Shown here: positions 1 through 7,350 of the stretch, piece after piece
Position numbering within the stretch: the stretch's first letter is position 1
Layout of the letters: each line of letters opens with the position of its first letter
From: CAYUNT01 sp964446285
GTDB lineage: Bacteria; Sumerlaeota; Sumerlaeia; SLMS01; CAYUNT01
Length of the DNA stretch: 7,478 nucleotides
Assembly: GCA_964446285.1 (NCBI GenBank)
Contig: CAYUNT010000209.1
Span: 1 to 7,478 of the forward strand
Direction of reading: 5' to 3'
Position numbers and translations under genes: made by a program
The notes under the pieces: generated by a model
Seen by the model: only the letters and a program-made list of their open reading frames with translations
The model's database searches: none
Told to the model about the DNA's origin: nothing

Positions 1-2
1 CA

Positions 3-263
3 GTCCGCTCCTCGAACACCTTGACGCGCCCGGAATCCATACGGATGCCTCACGTTGCCTTCAGCGACCCGGACCACAAACTCCGGCTTGGAGATTTTCT
101 GGTTCCGGTGGGCGCCACGCTGCGCGCTCTCGGGGCCTCGGCGACAGGCCTGACCGCCACGCCGCTCGGGATGTCACCGCAAGCATTAGGCAAAAAAGTG
201 CTTGTGGAAAACTTGGAGCCTGGAGCCGTTTACCAAGTGGATGGCCCCTTTCAAATACAATAA
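3..263 (+). CDS. C-terminal fragment of an unrecognised protein (5' end outside window)
   Basis: The frame is open from the first complete codon at position 3 to the TAA at 261-263, so at least 86 residues belong to a gene that probably begins upstream of the window. In-frame TTG (21) and ATG (48) codons exist, but neither has a clear Shine-Dalgarno sequence, so I treat the piece as a 3' fragment. The visible chain is moderately hydrophobic, with a central stretch reading FLVPVGATLRALGASATGL and a tail ending in VYQVDGPFQIQ. It has no Cys, no membrane-length segment and no motif I can assign. The stop lies 20 bases before the next gene, which has its own ribosome binding site, so the two are probably co-transcribed. 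I do not recognise the family and propose no function. Confidence 0.6.
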   Translation, partial: VRSSNTLTRPESIRMPHVAFSDPDHKLRLGDFLVPVGATLRALGASATGLTATPLGMSPQALGKKVLVENLEPGAVYQVDGPFQIQ

Positions 264-268
264 ATCAT

Positions 269-273
269 AAGGA
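269..273 (+). promoter_or_regulatory. Ribosome binding site for the HEAT-like/zinc-module gene
   Basis: AAGGA lies 10 bases before the ATG at 284 and just after the stop codon of the preceding gene. It supports ATG 284 as the start and translation from a shared transcript. Confidence 0.7.
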
Positions 274-283
274 AACCCACTCG

Positions 284-1720
284 ATGTCCTCCTCCCGTAA
301 ATCCTCCCGAAAATCCCAGTGCAGCCCATTATCGCGCAGGCCTGCAGCGCGGATCGACACTTCGCTGGAGACACGCGCGCAACTGCGTGAGGAATTTTTG
401 GCGATTCTGAAGCGCCCGGATTATATAGGCCCTTTGTCGGAAGACGAAGAATTGGTGCCGGGAGGCATTGAAAACAGCGAGTCGCCGGAAGGGGCCATCG
501 ACGCCTTGCTGGACATTATGCTTTCGGACGATAAAGAAGCAGCCACCATGGCCTTCCTGGAGCTGCGGCTCACTGACAATCCATACCTGGCCAAGCGCGC
601 GGAACTCCTGCTCGACCGGCCCGGAATGACGGATGATAATCTCCTGCGCCTGAAGGTTCTTCAAGTTCCCGCTTCGTTTGAATCACTGAACCAGCTGTTT
701 GCCGCTGGCGATCCCGACACGATGAGTCCAGAAGAGATTTTCTCGGCTCTGACTTCTGCTTTTAAGGCCCCGGTATTAGACAGCGAATTCACCACCATGC
801 TTTGGTATCGCCTTTCGGAGGATTTTCCCGAGGAATTGATCGAGATAATGATGCTGGACATTGCCAGGGCGCCATCCGAGTCGTTTATGTGCATAAGCGC
901 CGTAGAGATGGCAAAAGGAGACCCCGAATGGATGGCTTTTGTGGCGCGGCTGCTGGGATTGAGGCGCGAAAGCGAAGCGGGCGACTGCTTGCGAGAGCTT
1001 TTGGATCATCCTTCACTCAGCGTGCGAATTGAAGCGGAATCGGCCCTGCGCGCGCATATCGCCCTGGGTCCGGTGGACAATTGCCCGCAATTTGTTTCCG
1101 CCTGGGCCGTCAAGGATTCCATGGTGGGCGTGCATCCTGTGCTGTTTTGCGTCCGCCAAAAATCCGGATTATACAGTCTTTTATTTATGGTTGTGGATGC
1201 CTGGGATGCCGGCATCGCGGATGTGCTGAGCATCGACGCCTTGTTCGCGGCCGACGCGGAACTGCTCATTACGCGCGTGCGCAACTCGAGCGATGGAGCG
1301 GGAATGGTTCAAGTCAGCGCGGAGGAAGCCGCGGGGTGGATGATGCAGGCGGAATCGCTCAACCAGCGCCGTGGAAAGCCGCTTTATCCAAACTGGCCCA
1401 ATTCCCGCAGGCTTTTCCGTGCGGTGAAAGGGTCAGTGCCGCCGGCGGACGTGGAATTTGGCCGGTCGTGCATGGAATGCGGAAAGGAATATGAACGCCC
1501 TCAGAGCATGAATTTGAAAAGTCAGTGGATCTCGATGGGAAAAATCTTTTTGTGCCCTTCGTGCATCACGAAAAAACTGGTTTGCGCGAATTGCGGAAAA
1601 AAGGTCGTGCTTTCCAAATCCTTTGTTGCGCTGGATCAAGAAAGGATGGACTGCGCGTTCTATTGCGAGAAATGCAATACATCCCTTCCTGCTGAAACAG
1701 ACGGTGCAGACCTAATTTGA
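284..1720 (+). CDS. Hypothetical protein: HEAT-like helical region plus C-terminal four-CxxC zinc module
   Basis: This is a 478-residue protein of unknown function. The first 30 or so residues are Ser/Arg-rich and probably disordered. Residues about 30-260 look alpha-helical, with acidic and leucine-rich segments. The stretch near 235-257 (LLDHPSLSVRIEAESALRAH) has the look of a HEAT or ARM repeat. Residues about 265-390 form a mixed region with a hydrophobic core (SGLYSLLFMVVDAWDAGIAD). The C-terminus carries four CxxC pairs: C396/C399, C424/C427, C434/C437 and C461/C464, plus an extra C457. The spacing fits two tandem C4 zinc ribbons or a cross-braced LIM-like fold. No signal peptide or membrane segment is visible, so a cytoplasmic location is likely. 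ATG 284 is preceded by AAGGA. The stop is 15 bases before the C25 peptidase gene, suggesting an operon. The zinc module is clear; partner or nucleic-acid binding would be a guess. Confidence 0.85.
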   Translation: MSSSRKSSRKSQCSPLSRRPAARIDTSLETRAQLREEFLAILKRPDYIGPLSEDEELVPGGIENSESPEGAIDALLDIMLSDDKEAATMAFLELRLTDNPYLAKRAELLLDRPGMTDDNLLRLKVLQVPASFESLNQLFAAGDPDTMSPEEIFSALTSAFKAPVLDSEFTTMLWYRLSEDFPEELIEIMMLDIARAPSESFMCISAVEMAKGDPEWMAFVARLLGLRRESEAGDCLRELLDHPSLSVRIEAESALRAHIALGPVDNCPQFVSAWAVKDSMVGVHPVLFCVRQKSGLYSLLFMVVDAWDAGIADVLSIDALFAADAELLITRVRNSSDGAGMVQVSAEEAAGWMMQAESLNQRRGKPLYPNWPNSRRLFRAVKGSVPPADVEFGRSCMECGKEYERPQSMNLKSQWISMGKIFLCPSCITKKLVCANCGKKVVLSKSFVALDQERMDCAFYCEKCNTSLPAETDGADLI

Positions 1721-1724
1721 AGGA
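1719..1724 (+). promoter_or_regulatory. Ribosome binding site that decides the start of the C25 peptidase gene
   Basis: GAAGGA overlaps the upstream TGA stop (1718-1720). It is 11 bases from ATG 1736 but only 2 bases from the in-frame TTG at 1727, which is too close for initiation. This favours ATG 1736, which also places the signal peptide at the very N-terminus. Confidence 0.65.
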
Positions 1725-1735
1725 CCTTGAATGAT

Positions 1736-1795
1736 ATGAAGCACGCGCCGGTTTGGATTCTATTTATTCTTGCGGCATTTTGCCTGCCTGCCTGC
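1736..1795 (+). other. Lipoprotein signal peptide and lipobox of the C25 protein
   Basis: Residues 1-20 begin with MKH, continue with a hydrophobic stretch (VWILFILAAFCL) and end in LPAC. Cys20 would be the lipidated residue after signal peptidase II cleavage. Proline at the -2 position is less common than Ala or Ser, and another Cys sits at 16, so the call is good but not certain. The protein would be anchored in a membrane and face the periplasm or the outside. Confidence 0.75.
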
Positions 1796-4700
1796 ACAGC
1801 AACTCCCCGATGGAAAAAACAGTCGCTGGAGCCGCCCAAACGCCTTCCCATTCGCGAGGCCGCCGCTCTGGAAACAACACTTGGTTCTGTGGATGGAGTC
1901 GTCAGCGCGGAAAACTTTGTGCAATTGCGCATTCCGCTGGGATTGGAACGCCGCCGCGAGCGCATTGCTCGATGTGTGGCGCTGCCGCCGGGGGGCCAGC
2001 CGCGCATCCAGGCCGCCTCTGTTCGCCTGCGCCAGATCGAACCGTGGGATGGGGAAGTCCTCGACGCCGAAACCTCGATGAAAATCTTGAACGAGGCCGT
2101 CGGCAATGGACGCGCCCTGGTCACGCTGGCCAGCTGCGGAATCGCTCGCCGGAGCCATCTCTATTCCATTTCCATTAATCCTGATGTCGCCGATGCCAAG
2201 AACAACCATAGGTATTGGCTGGTAGAGGTGGACGTGCGGATCGAATGGGGTGCTGCATGGAGTCCCGCGCCGGTTTCCGATTCCGCTTATGCGCAGACGG
2301 ACAATCCGTGGTGGCGAACGCTCGCTCATCTGGTGGCGAATCCATCGGCCTTGCGCGCGTATGCCGATGGTGCGCCGCCGGCCGCTCCTGTTGCTCTGGC
2401 TTGCCCTGTGGGAGCATGGCGATTGCCCGCCGCGGACTCCGGAACGAATGCCGCCGCCGCCGCCGGGACGGGATGGCTCAAACTGAATGTGGCCGAAGAA
2501 GGCCTGGTGTATCTGGACTACGATACGCTGAAAGAGGCGGGTTGGGACCCGGCCAAGATCAATCCGGCGCGGCTGCGCGCATATTGCGAAGGCAACGAAG
2601 TCCCAATGCTTCTGCTGGGCGGCTATTCCAGCCGGTTCACCATACAGGACCGCGTGCTTTTCTGGAGCCGCAAGACTTCTTCGCCCGCGGCCCGGGAGAA
2701 CGTCTATTACCTGGGCATGGGGCCTGAGGGAGAAACGCCCGCGCGCATGGAGAGCATCATAGCGCCCGAGCCAAATCCCAAAACAGCGCTGGATGAATGG
2801 ACCAGCACGCAGCGGATCGAAGAGGATAATGCCCTGCATTGCATCGAGGGAGAATTCCTCAGCATTCGCGGCATGAAGTGGATTTGGGCCGAGATGGCCA
2901 CCACGGAGACGATGAAAATTTCGTTTGATCTTCCCGAGCATCATCTCGAACCGGCGGATCCCGCAGAGTCTTGCCGGGTGCGCATCATCCTGTGCACGGC
3001 CCAGGGCACGCTCTATGATGCAGATGGAAAAGTGACGTCGCGCCCAGGCGCGGGTGCTCCTTCCGGCTCGTTCGAGATGGCGCTTAATGGCAAAGTCAGA
3101 AAGACGTTTTCCATCGCCGGCCGCCGCGATGAATTCACCGCCGAATTCGATGTCGCGCCGGGCGATTTGCTGGAAAAGGGCAATGAAGCCGAGTTGACAT
3201 GGAAGCCTTCGGATCCAAAGACGAAGATTTATTTGGACGCCATCGAAGTCCGCTATCCGCATGGCTTGCGGTTGGGAGAGAAAGGCCTGATGCTCGATTT
3301 GGCGGAGAAATCCGTCAAGGGACTGGTTGGATTTCGGATGCAATTGGCCGAGCCGGGCGAGCTGATCGCTCTGGATTTGACGGACTCGAAAAAGCCGCGC
3401 GTGCTGCCTTTGTGGCCTTCGCCTCAGACGGGCGAGGCGTTGATGACGGTTTCCACCGACAAGACGTTCCGCGCGGCCGTATTCAATTTGAAGCATATCA
3501 AGCCTTCGATTCCGCGCCAGGCCGGGCCGGGCGGCGACCCGCGTGCGGCCTGCGCGGGCGCGGATGCCGTGATCGTCTATCATGCCTCGCTGGAAAAGGC
3601 CGCGCGCGAGATGGAAGAAATCTGGCGTGCCAGCGGATTTCATCCACAAGCGGTCAATGTGGAAAATCTGTATGACTTCTATTCTGCCGGCCTGACGGAT
3701 CCGGCGGCGGTTCGGCAATTTCTGACCGATCTCGCCGCGAACGGCGGGAGCGAGGGCCAGGGCGAGGGCAAGGGCGGCGGTCCGTATGCAGCCCTGCTCG
3801 TTGGCGATTGCACAAGCGACGCGCGCGGGCTGGCGCGCAACAATATCATCAACATGGTTCCTTCGTTCACGCAGCGCGCCCAGCGAGATTCCACGCAGGA
3901 ATCCTTCGCCTCGGATCACTGGTTCGCCACGATCCTTGGCGATGACGATTTGGCGGACTTGCTGGTGGGGCGGATTTCCGCCGTGTCGTCCGACGATGCC
4001 TTGAATGTGGTGGACAAAGCCCGCAAGGCGCGCGAATTCAAAGCGCAATCCTGGGGAAATGCCGCCGGGCTTGTGGCGGACAATGGACTGGATTTCTATA
4101 AGGCCTGTGAGGAAATTCGCAAAAGCGTTCTGCCGCCTCAAACGCTTGCGCGCCTTGTCTATTTGCCCCGACTTCCGTTCGAGGACAATTTCTACCTTCC
4201 GCCCGAGGCCACGGAAGGCACAGTTTCCAAGGTCAGTCCCATCACCACGCGCAAGATCGAATCGCTCTTCGACGAGGGTTGCGCGGTGATCGGATACTTT
4301 GGGCACGGGTCGCCCAACATCTGGTCGGACTGGCGCATCTGGTTTGGCGGCGACTCGCCCAACAACGACAGCCAGCGCTTGTCCAATTCCCCGAGATTTC
4401 CGCTTGTCTTCAATGGAACCTGCAATAGCGGCGCAATTGATTATCCTCTGCCGCGCTGGAATATCTGCATTGCCGAGGACATGATGCGCCACGAACGCGG
4501 CGGCGCGCTGGCGTGTTTTGTGCCGTCGGGGCCGGGGTTTACGTCGAATCACCTGGCGCTTTCGCGTGCGCTTTTCCGCGCGGCGTATGCGCTTGAACTG
4601 CGCCAGACCGGTCCACTGTGCGAAACCGCGCGGCTCTCGTATCAGATGCAATATCCGGCGGACGACCATGCGCGCATGTTCATCCTGCTTGGCGATCCGC

Positions 4701-6565
4701 TTGCCCTGCTGGCTCCGGCCATCCGGCCCGGCGCCGAACCGCTGGACCTCACTATAGCCAACGCCGCTCCCGCCGGTTCCAGTCTGCTGGCGGCCGCGGC
4801 CCCAGCTGCTGTGAGTTTGTCTGCCGCCGCCCCGCGAAACGCCATGCAATCCGGGCGTTCGTGGGCCGCTTGGAATCTGCTCGACGAAAAAGGCGAAATT
4901 GTCAGTTCCCAATCCGGCGCGGACGCTTCGATGTCATACAGCCTTCCCAAGGGCGCGGAAGGCGGCAATGCCACATATAAGGTCATAGGATATTTTGGCG
5001 CGCCAGAGTCCGCGGTTGCGGGTGGCGTCTTGCCCGAAGGACGCGCGAGGAAAAAAACCACTGAAATGGAACCGCTGGTTTTGGAAGGACAATTCGACAT
5101 GGAACCTGCGCATGTGGCGATTCGCCAGCCTCGATTTGCGATGGCGCAGGGAACGCCGCCGCCGCCGGATGCCGCCTCGCGCCCAATGCTTCTTGTTCCC
5201 GCGGAGAATCGCTCGGATACGAAGGCGCGCGGCCAGATTCTTGTGGAGCGGCTGGCGGGCGACGGTGCATCAGAGCCGAAAGCGGCCTGCCCGCCCTTTG
5301 CTTTTGAATTGGACCCGCAAACAGAGCGCACATTCGCCATCGAAGTGGATGCGCCTGCCGGGTTGAACATATTTCAGGCACGGCTGGCCGGCGAGGACGG
5401 CTCGAAAAAAGGCAATACGCTGCAAGCGAAAAGCGCGGCGAAATCCGCCGGCGCTGAAAAACCGGGCTGCCTTGCCGATCCGTCTGTTCCTGCGCCGCCT
5501 CCTGTGCCGCTCGTTGTGCCGCAGACCGGAGTCCGCCGCGACGTGGTCTTGCGGCTTCAGTCGCTCGAACCCGTTGTGGGAGCAGGGGTTTGGCCCGTGT
5601 ATGCGCGCGTGAGCATGGTGATTGGCAACGTCGGATCGGAATCCTGGCCCGCCAACGCCACGGTGCGCCTCGTTGATGATCAATCGCGAATACTCGATTC
5701 GCGTCCGCTCAGCGCGCCGGTAGCCCCGGGGGCCTACTCGCAATGCGTCTTGGGGGCGCCCTGGCCGCAAGGCCGCAATGAAGCCCAATGGACGGTTGAA
5801 ATCGCGCCAGGAACCGGTCCGATCACATGGGTGGACGAGCATCCTGAAAACAACCGCATTCAGGTCAAGGCGCGAGGCGCGGACGCCCCCAACGCCGCCT
5901 TTGTGATGAATTCGCTCGTCGCCAATCCGGCCAGCCCGATGGAAGGCGAAACTGTCTTTTTCGAGGCGCGAGTTCGCAATGTGGGCGGCGGGGCGATTCC
6001 GCGCATTCGCGTGGGCGGCAAGGCATTCGACGCCCAGGGGCACGAAACCCCAATGGAATCGTTGTCTGTGGTGGAGCCCGACAATGCAATTTCGCTGCCG
6101 AATTTTGGCGAGATTCGCACAATCCGCCTGCGATGGGATGCCACGGCCAACCTGGGTGTGCGGCGCGTGGCGCTTGTGCTCGATCCCGACGGCGAGGTTC
6201 CCGATTCCGACCGCTCGAACAACCGCATTCAGATTCCTTTCGGCATTCGAACGAAATGGAAACTGGTTCCCAAGGGAATTGTGATTGCGGGCCGCCAGGG
6301 CGATATTTTGACGATCGTGGCTCGCATTCGCAATGAAGGCCAAAGCCCCGCCCGCCATGTGATTGTGGCGTTTTATCCCGATCCGACGCCCGATCGCGCG
6401 AAACTGCTCGGCGAGACCGTGCGCGAACGCATCGACCCGGGCGAGATCGCGGACATCGTGTTGAAATGGCAAATTCCTCGCGAATATATGGGCAAAAAAA
6501 TCCAGCCCAGCTTCGAGGCGTATCTTAAGGGCAGCCAGCTGCGCGTCTCCAGCGCCAGCGACTAA
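1736..6565 (+). CDS. Large lipoprotein with gingipain-type (C25) cysteine peptidase and CARDB domains
   Basis: The predicted product is a 1609-residue exported protease. Numbering starts from ATG 1736. Residues 1-20 form a lipoprotein signal: K2, a hydrophobic core and the lipobox LPAC with C20 as lipidated Cys. Residues about 40-200 weakly resemble a C25 propeptide. Residues about 246-330 match the beta-domain that precedes many C25 enzymes (GWLKLNVAEEGLVYLDY, then ENVYYLG). Residues about 355-520 look like a beta-sandwich, and 545-550 read ALDLTD. The peptidase domain spans about 609-993. It contains LLVGD, SDHW (726-729), VGR (744-746), the catalytic His857 in YFGHGS, the catalytic Cys896 in FNGTCNSG, and the closing LLGDP near 988. 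An Ala/Pro-rich linker and a beta region follow, then three CARDB-like domains (about 1266-1378, 1385-1500 and 1505-1605). The family hydrolyses proteins after Arg or Lys in gingipains; specificity here is unknown. There is no recognisable type IX sorting domain. PorU-like processing is an alternative role, but I cannot support it. Confidence 0.92.
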   Translation: MKHAPVWILFILAAFCLPACTATPRWKKQSLEPPKRLPIREAAALETTLGSVDGVVSAENFVQLRIPLGLERRRERIARCVALPPGGQPRIQAASVRLRQIEPWDGEVLDAETSMKILNEAVGNGRALVTLASCGIARRSHLYSISINPDVADAKNNHRYWLVEVDVRIEWGAAWSPAPVSDSAYAQTDNPWWRTLAHLVANPSALRAYADGAPPAAPVALACPVGAWRLPAADSGTNAAAAAGTGWLKLNVAEEGLVYLDYDTLKEAGWDPAKINPARLRAYCEGNEVPMLLLGGYSSRFTIQDRVLFWSRKTSSPAARENVYYLGMGPEGETPARMESIIAPEPNPKTALDEWTSTQRIEEDNALHCIEGEFLSIRGMKWIWAEMATTETMKISFDLPEHHLEPADPAESCRVRIILCTAQGTLYDADGKVTSRPGAGAPSGSFEMALNGKVRKTFSIAGRRDEFTAEFDVAPGDLLEKGNEAELTWKPSDPKTKIYLDAIEVRYPHGLRLGEKGLMLDLAEKSVKGLVGFRMQLAEPGELIALDLTDSKKPRVLPLWPSPQTGEALMTVSTDKTFRAAVFNLKHIKPSIPRQAGPGGDPRAACAGADAVIVYHASLEKAAREMEEIWRASGFHPQAVNVENLYDFYSAGLTDPAAVRQFLTDLAANGGSEGQGEGKGGGPYAALLVGDCTSDARGLARNNIINMVPSFTQRAQRDSTQESFASDHWFATILGDDDLADLLVGRISAVSSDDALNVVDKARKAREFKAQSWGNAAGLVADNGLDFYKACEEIRKSVLPPQTLARLVYLPRLPFEDNFYLPPEATEGTVSKVSPITTRKIESLFDEGCAVIGYFGHGSPNIWSDWRIWFGGDSPNNDSQRLSNSPRFPLVFNGTCNSGAIDYPLPRWNICIAEDMMRHERGGALACFVPSGPGFTSNHLALSRALFRAAYALELRQTGPLCETARLSYQMQYPADDHARMFILLGDPLALLAPAIRPGAEPLDLTIANAAPAGSSLLAAAAPAAVSLSAAAPRNAMQSGRSWAAWNLLDEKGEIVSSQSGADASMSYSLPKGAEGGNATYKVIGYFGAPESAVAGGVLPEGRARKKTTEMEPLVLEGQFDMEPAHVAIRQPRFAMAQGTPPPPDAASRPMLLVPAENRSDTKARGQILVERLAGDGASEPKAACPPFAFELDPQTERTFAIEVDAPAGLNIFQARLAGEDGSKKGNTLQAKSAAKSAGAEKPGCLADPSVPAPPPVPLVVPQTGVRRDVVLRLQSLEPVVGAGVWPVYARVSMVIGNVGSESWPANATVRLVDDQSRILDSRPLSAPVAPGAYSQCVLGAPWPQGRNEAQWTVEIAPGTGPITWVDEHPENNRIQVKARGADAPNAAFVMNSLVANPASPMEGETVFFEARVRNVGGGAIPRIRVGGKAFDAQGHETPMESLSVVEPDNAISLPNFGEIRTIRLRWDATANLGVRRVALVLDPDGEVPDSDRSNNRIQIPFGIRTKWKLVPKGIVIAGRQGDILTIVARIRNEGQSPARHVIVAFYPDPTPDRAKLLGETVRERIDPGEIADIVLKWQIPREYMGKKIQPSFEAYLKGSQLRVSSASD
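3560..4714 (+). other. Peptidase C25 (gingipain-like) catalytic domain
   Basis: This segment encodes residues about 609-993. It opens with the strand ADAVIVY and a helix, passes through LLVGD and FASDHWFATI, and then ADLLVGRIS. The His-Cys dyad follows: His857 (codon 4304-4306) and Cys896 (codon 4421-4423), 39 residues apart. It continues with RGGALACFVPSG and the terminal LLGDP. This order of motifs is characteristic of family C25. Both catalytic residues are present, so the enzyme is probably active. An unusual Gly-rich loop is inserted at residues 672-682. Confidence 0.9.
3750..3780 (+). repeat. Hexanucleotide tandem repeat inside the C25 domain
   Basis: Four consecutive hexamers (GCGAGG, GCCAGG, GCGAGG, GCAAGG) are followed by GCGGCGG. 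They encode an alternating Gly-X run with Glu, Gln, Glu and Lys (residues 672-682), just before the strand leading to LLVGD. The six-base unit keeps the frame, so copy number could change without breaking the gene. Confidence 0.75.
5531..6550 (+). repeat. Three CARDB-like (Ig-fold) domain repeats at the protein C-terminus
   Basis: Three successive segments share the CARDB pattern of a strand ending in N-x-G (IGNVGSES, VRNVGGGA, IRNEGQSP), then a tail with an Asn-Asn pair. The first two end in ENNRIQV and SNNRIQI, and the DNA for NNRIQ (AACAACCGCATTCAG) is identical at 5849-5863 and 6218-6232. The third domain lacks the Asn-Asn ending and the protein stops shortly after it. CARDB domains are adhesion or spacer modules in exported proteins. 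Confidence 0.75.
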
Positions 6566-6582
6566 TTGACAATTCTGAAGAG

Positions 6583-6640
6583 ATTTTTAGCCACAAAAAC
6601 CGCGAAAAGATGCGTAATAGCAAAAACGAAAATCGCAAGG
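6583..6640. repeat. Degenerate A-rich short-period repeat upstream of folE
   Basis: Most of the 88-base gap between the C25 gene and folE is A-rich, with loosely repeated units of about 10 bases of the type CCACAAAAAC, CGCGAAAAGA and CAAAAACGAA. It contains AGCCAC at 6589-6594, the same core that opens the repeat downstream of folE. The copies are diverged, so the call is tentative. No good promoter pair is seen in the gap. Confidence 0.45.
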
Positions 6641-6642
6641 AG
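6637..6642 (+). promoter_or_regulatory. Ribosome binding site of folE
   Basis: AAGGAG lies 11 bases before ATG 6654. The nearer ATG at 6647 is out of frame with FolE, so the site selects 6654. Confidence 0.7.
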
Positions 6643-6653
6643 CGCGATGCAAC

Positions 6654-7274
6654 ATGGCGCCAGATCAGTTTGAAGAAAAAATCAATCTCGATGAGCGGGG
6701 GGCGGATTATCCCGGATTGGGATTGGAGGCGCTGGTGCGTGAACTCATTGTCCGCATCGGCGAAAATCCGGACCGCGAGGGTTTGCTGAAAACGCCGCGC
6801 CGCGTGGATCAGTCGTTCGCCTTCCTTACGGAAGGATACAAAATGCGCGTCGAGGATGTGATCAACGAAGCCATTTTCCGCGAGGAGGCCGAGGAAATCG
6901 TCCTGGTGCGCGCCATCGAGTTTTACAGCCTGTGCGAACATCACCTGTTGCCGTTTTTCGGCGTGGCGCATGTGGCTTACATTCCGCGCGGACGCGTGAT
7001 CGGGCTGTCGAAAATCCCGCGTCTGGTCGAGGTTTTCGCGCGCCGTCTGCAGGTGCAGGAGCGCATGACGCACCAAATCGCCGAATGCATTCAGGAAGTG
7101 CTCGATCCGCTGGGGGTAGCCGTTATCGCCGAGGCGCGGCATTTGTGCATGATGATGCGCGGCGTGCAGAAGCAGAGTTCGCTGACGACGACCTCGTGCA
7201 TGCTGGGCGCGTTCCGCGAAAATCCCCAGACGCGCAACGAACTTCTTTCGCTGATCGCGAAGCACTCCGCATAA
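6654..7274 (+). CDS. folE: GTP cyclohydrolase I
   Basis: FolE converts GTP to 7,8-dihydroneopterin triphosphate and formate, the first step of folate and other pterin synthesis, in the cytoplasm as a homo-oligomer (a decamer in the known enzymes). The 206-residue protein has every family hallmark in order: GENPDREGLLKTPRRV near residues 37-52, EFYSLCEHHLLPFFG around 90-104, GLSKIPRLVEVFARRLQVQE, and HLCMMMRGVQKQSS with TTTSCMLGAF. The zinc ligands C94, H97 and C165 match C110, H113 and C181 of the E. coli enzyme with a constant offset of 16. H96 and H163 match its active-site histidines H112 and H179. The protein is full length for the type IA family, slightly shorter at the N-terminus than in E. 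coli. The gene follows the peptidase gene by 88 bases and may or may not share its transcript. Confidence 0.97.
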   Translation: MAPDQFEEKINLDERGADYPGLGLEALVRELIVRIGENPDREGLLKTPRRVDQSFAFLTEGYKMRVEDVINEAIFREEAEEIVLVRAIEFYSLCEHHLLPFFGVAHVAYIPRGRVIGLSKIPRLVEVFARRLQVQERMTHQIAECIQEVLDPLGVAVIAEARHLCMMMRGVQKQSSLTTTSCMLGAFRENPQTRNELLSLIAKHSA

Positions 7275-7317
7275 TCCGCCCAGGAGCTGCAGAGCCGCAA
7301 TCCATGAGAATTGGATA

Positions 7318-7350
7318 AGCCACCGATAAACACGGATATACACAGATGAA
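7318..7350. repeat. Three-copy 10-base tandem repeat downstream of folE
   Basis: CACCGATAAA, CACGGATATA and CACAGATGAA stand in direct tandem at 7321-7350, preceded by AGC so that the element opens with AGCCAC. From memory, elements of the CACGGATAAA type are scattered between genes in many environmental bacteria, and their antisense reading gives recurring spurious peptides such as ICVYPCLSVA, which is seen here. The function of such elements is unknown. Confidence 0.65.

Noticed and set aside
2450..2464. Five tandem GCC codons
   Set aside because: It encodes a short Ala run in a linker of the C25 protein, common in GC-rich genes and not notable by itself.
1760..4912. Open frame of 1050 codons on the - strand, antisense to the C25 gene
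   Set aside because: Its product has low-complexity Arg/His/Gly-rich composition and no recognisable domain. The + strand encodes a clear C25 peptidase over the same bases. GC-rich codon bias commonly removes stops from antisense frames.
5270..6472. Open frame of 400 codons on the - strand
   Set aside because: It is antisense to the CARDB region and is a compositional shadow with no ribosome binding site or motif.
6566..6571. TTGACA resembling a -35 promoter box before folE
   Set aside because: No acceptable -10 hexamer lies 16-18 bases downstream; the nearest TA-rich sequence (about 6615) is too far.
7300..7316. ATCCA/TGGAT inverted repeat after folE
   Set aside because: A five-base, mostly A/T stem with a seven-base loop and no T-tract is too weak to call a terminator.
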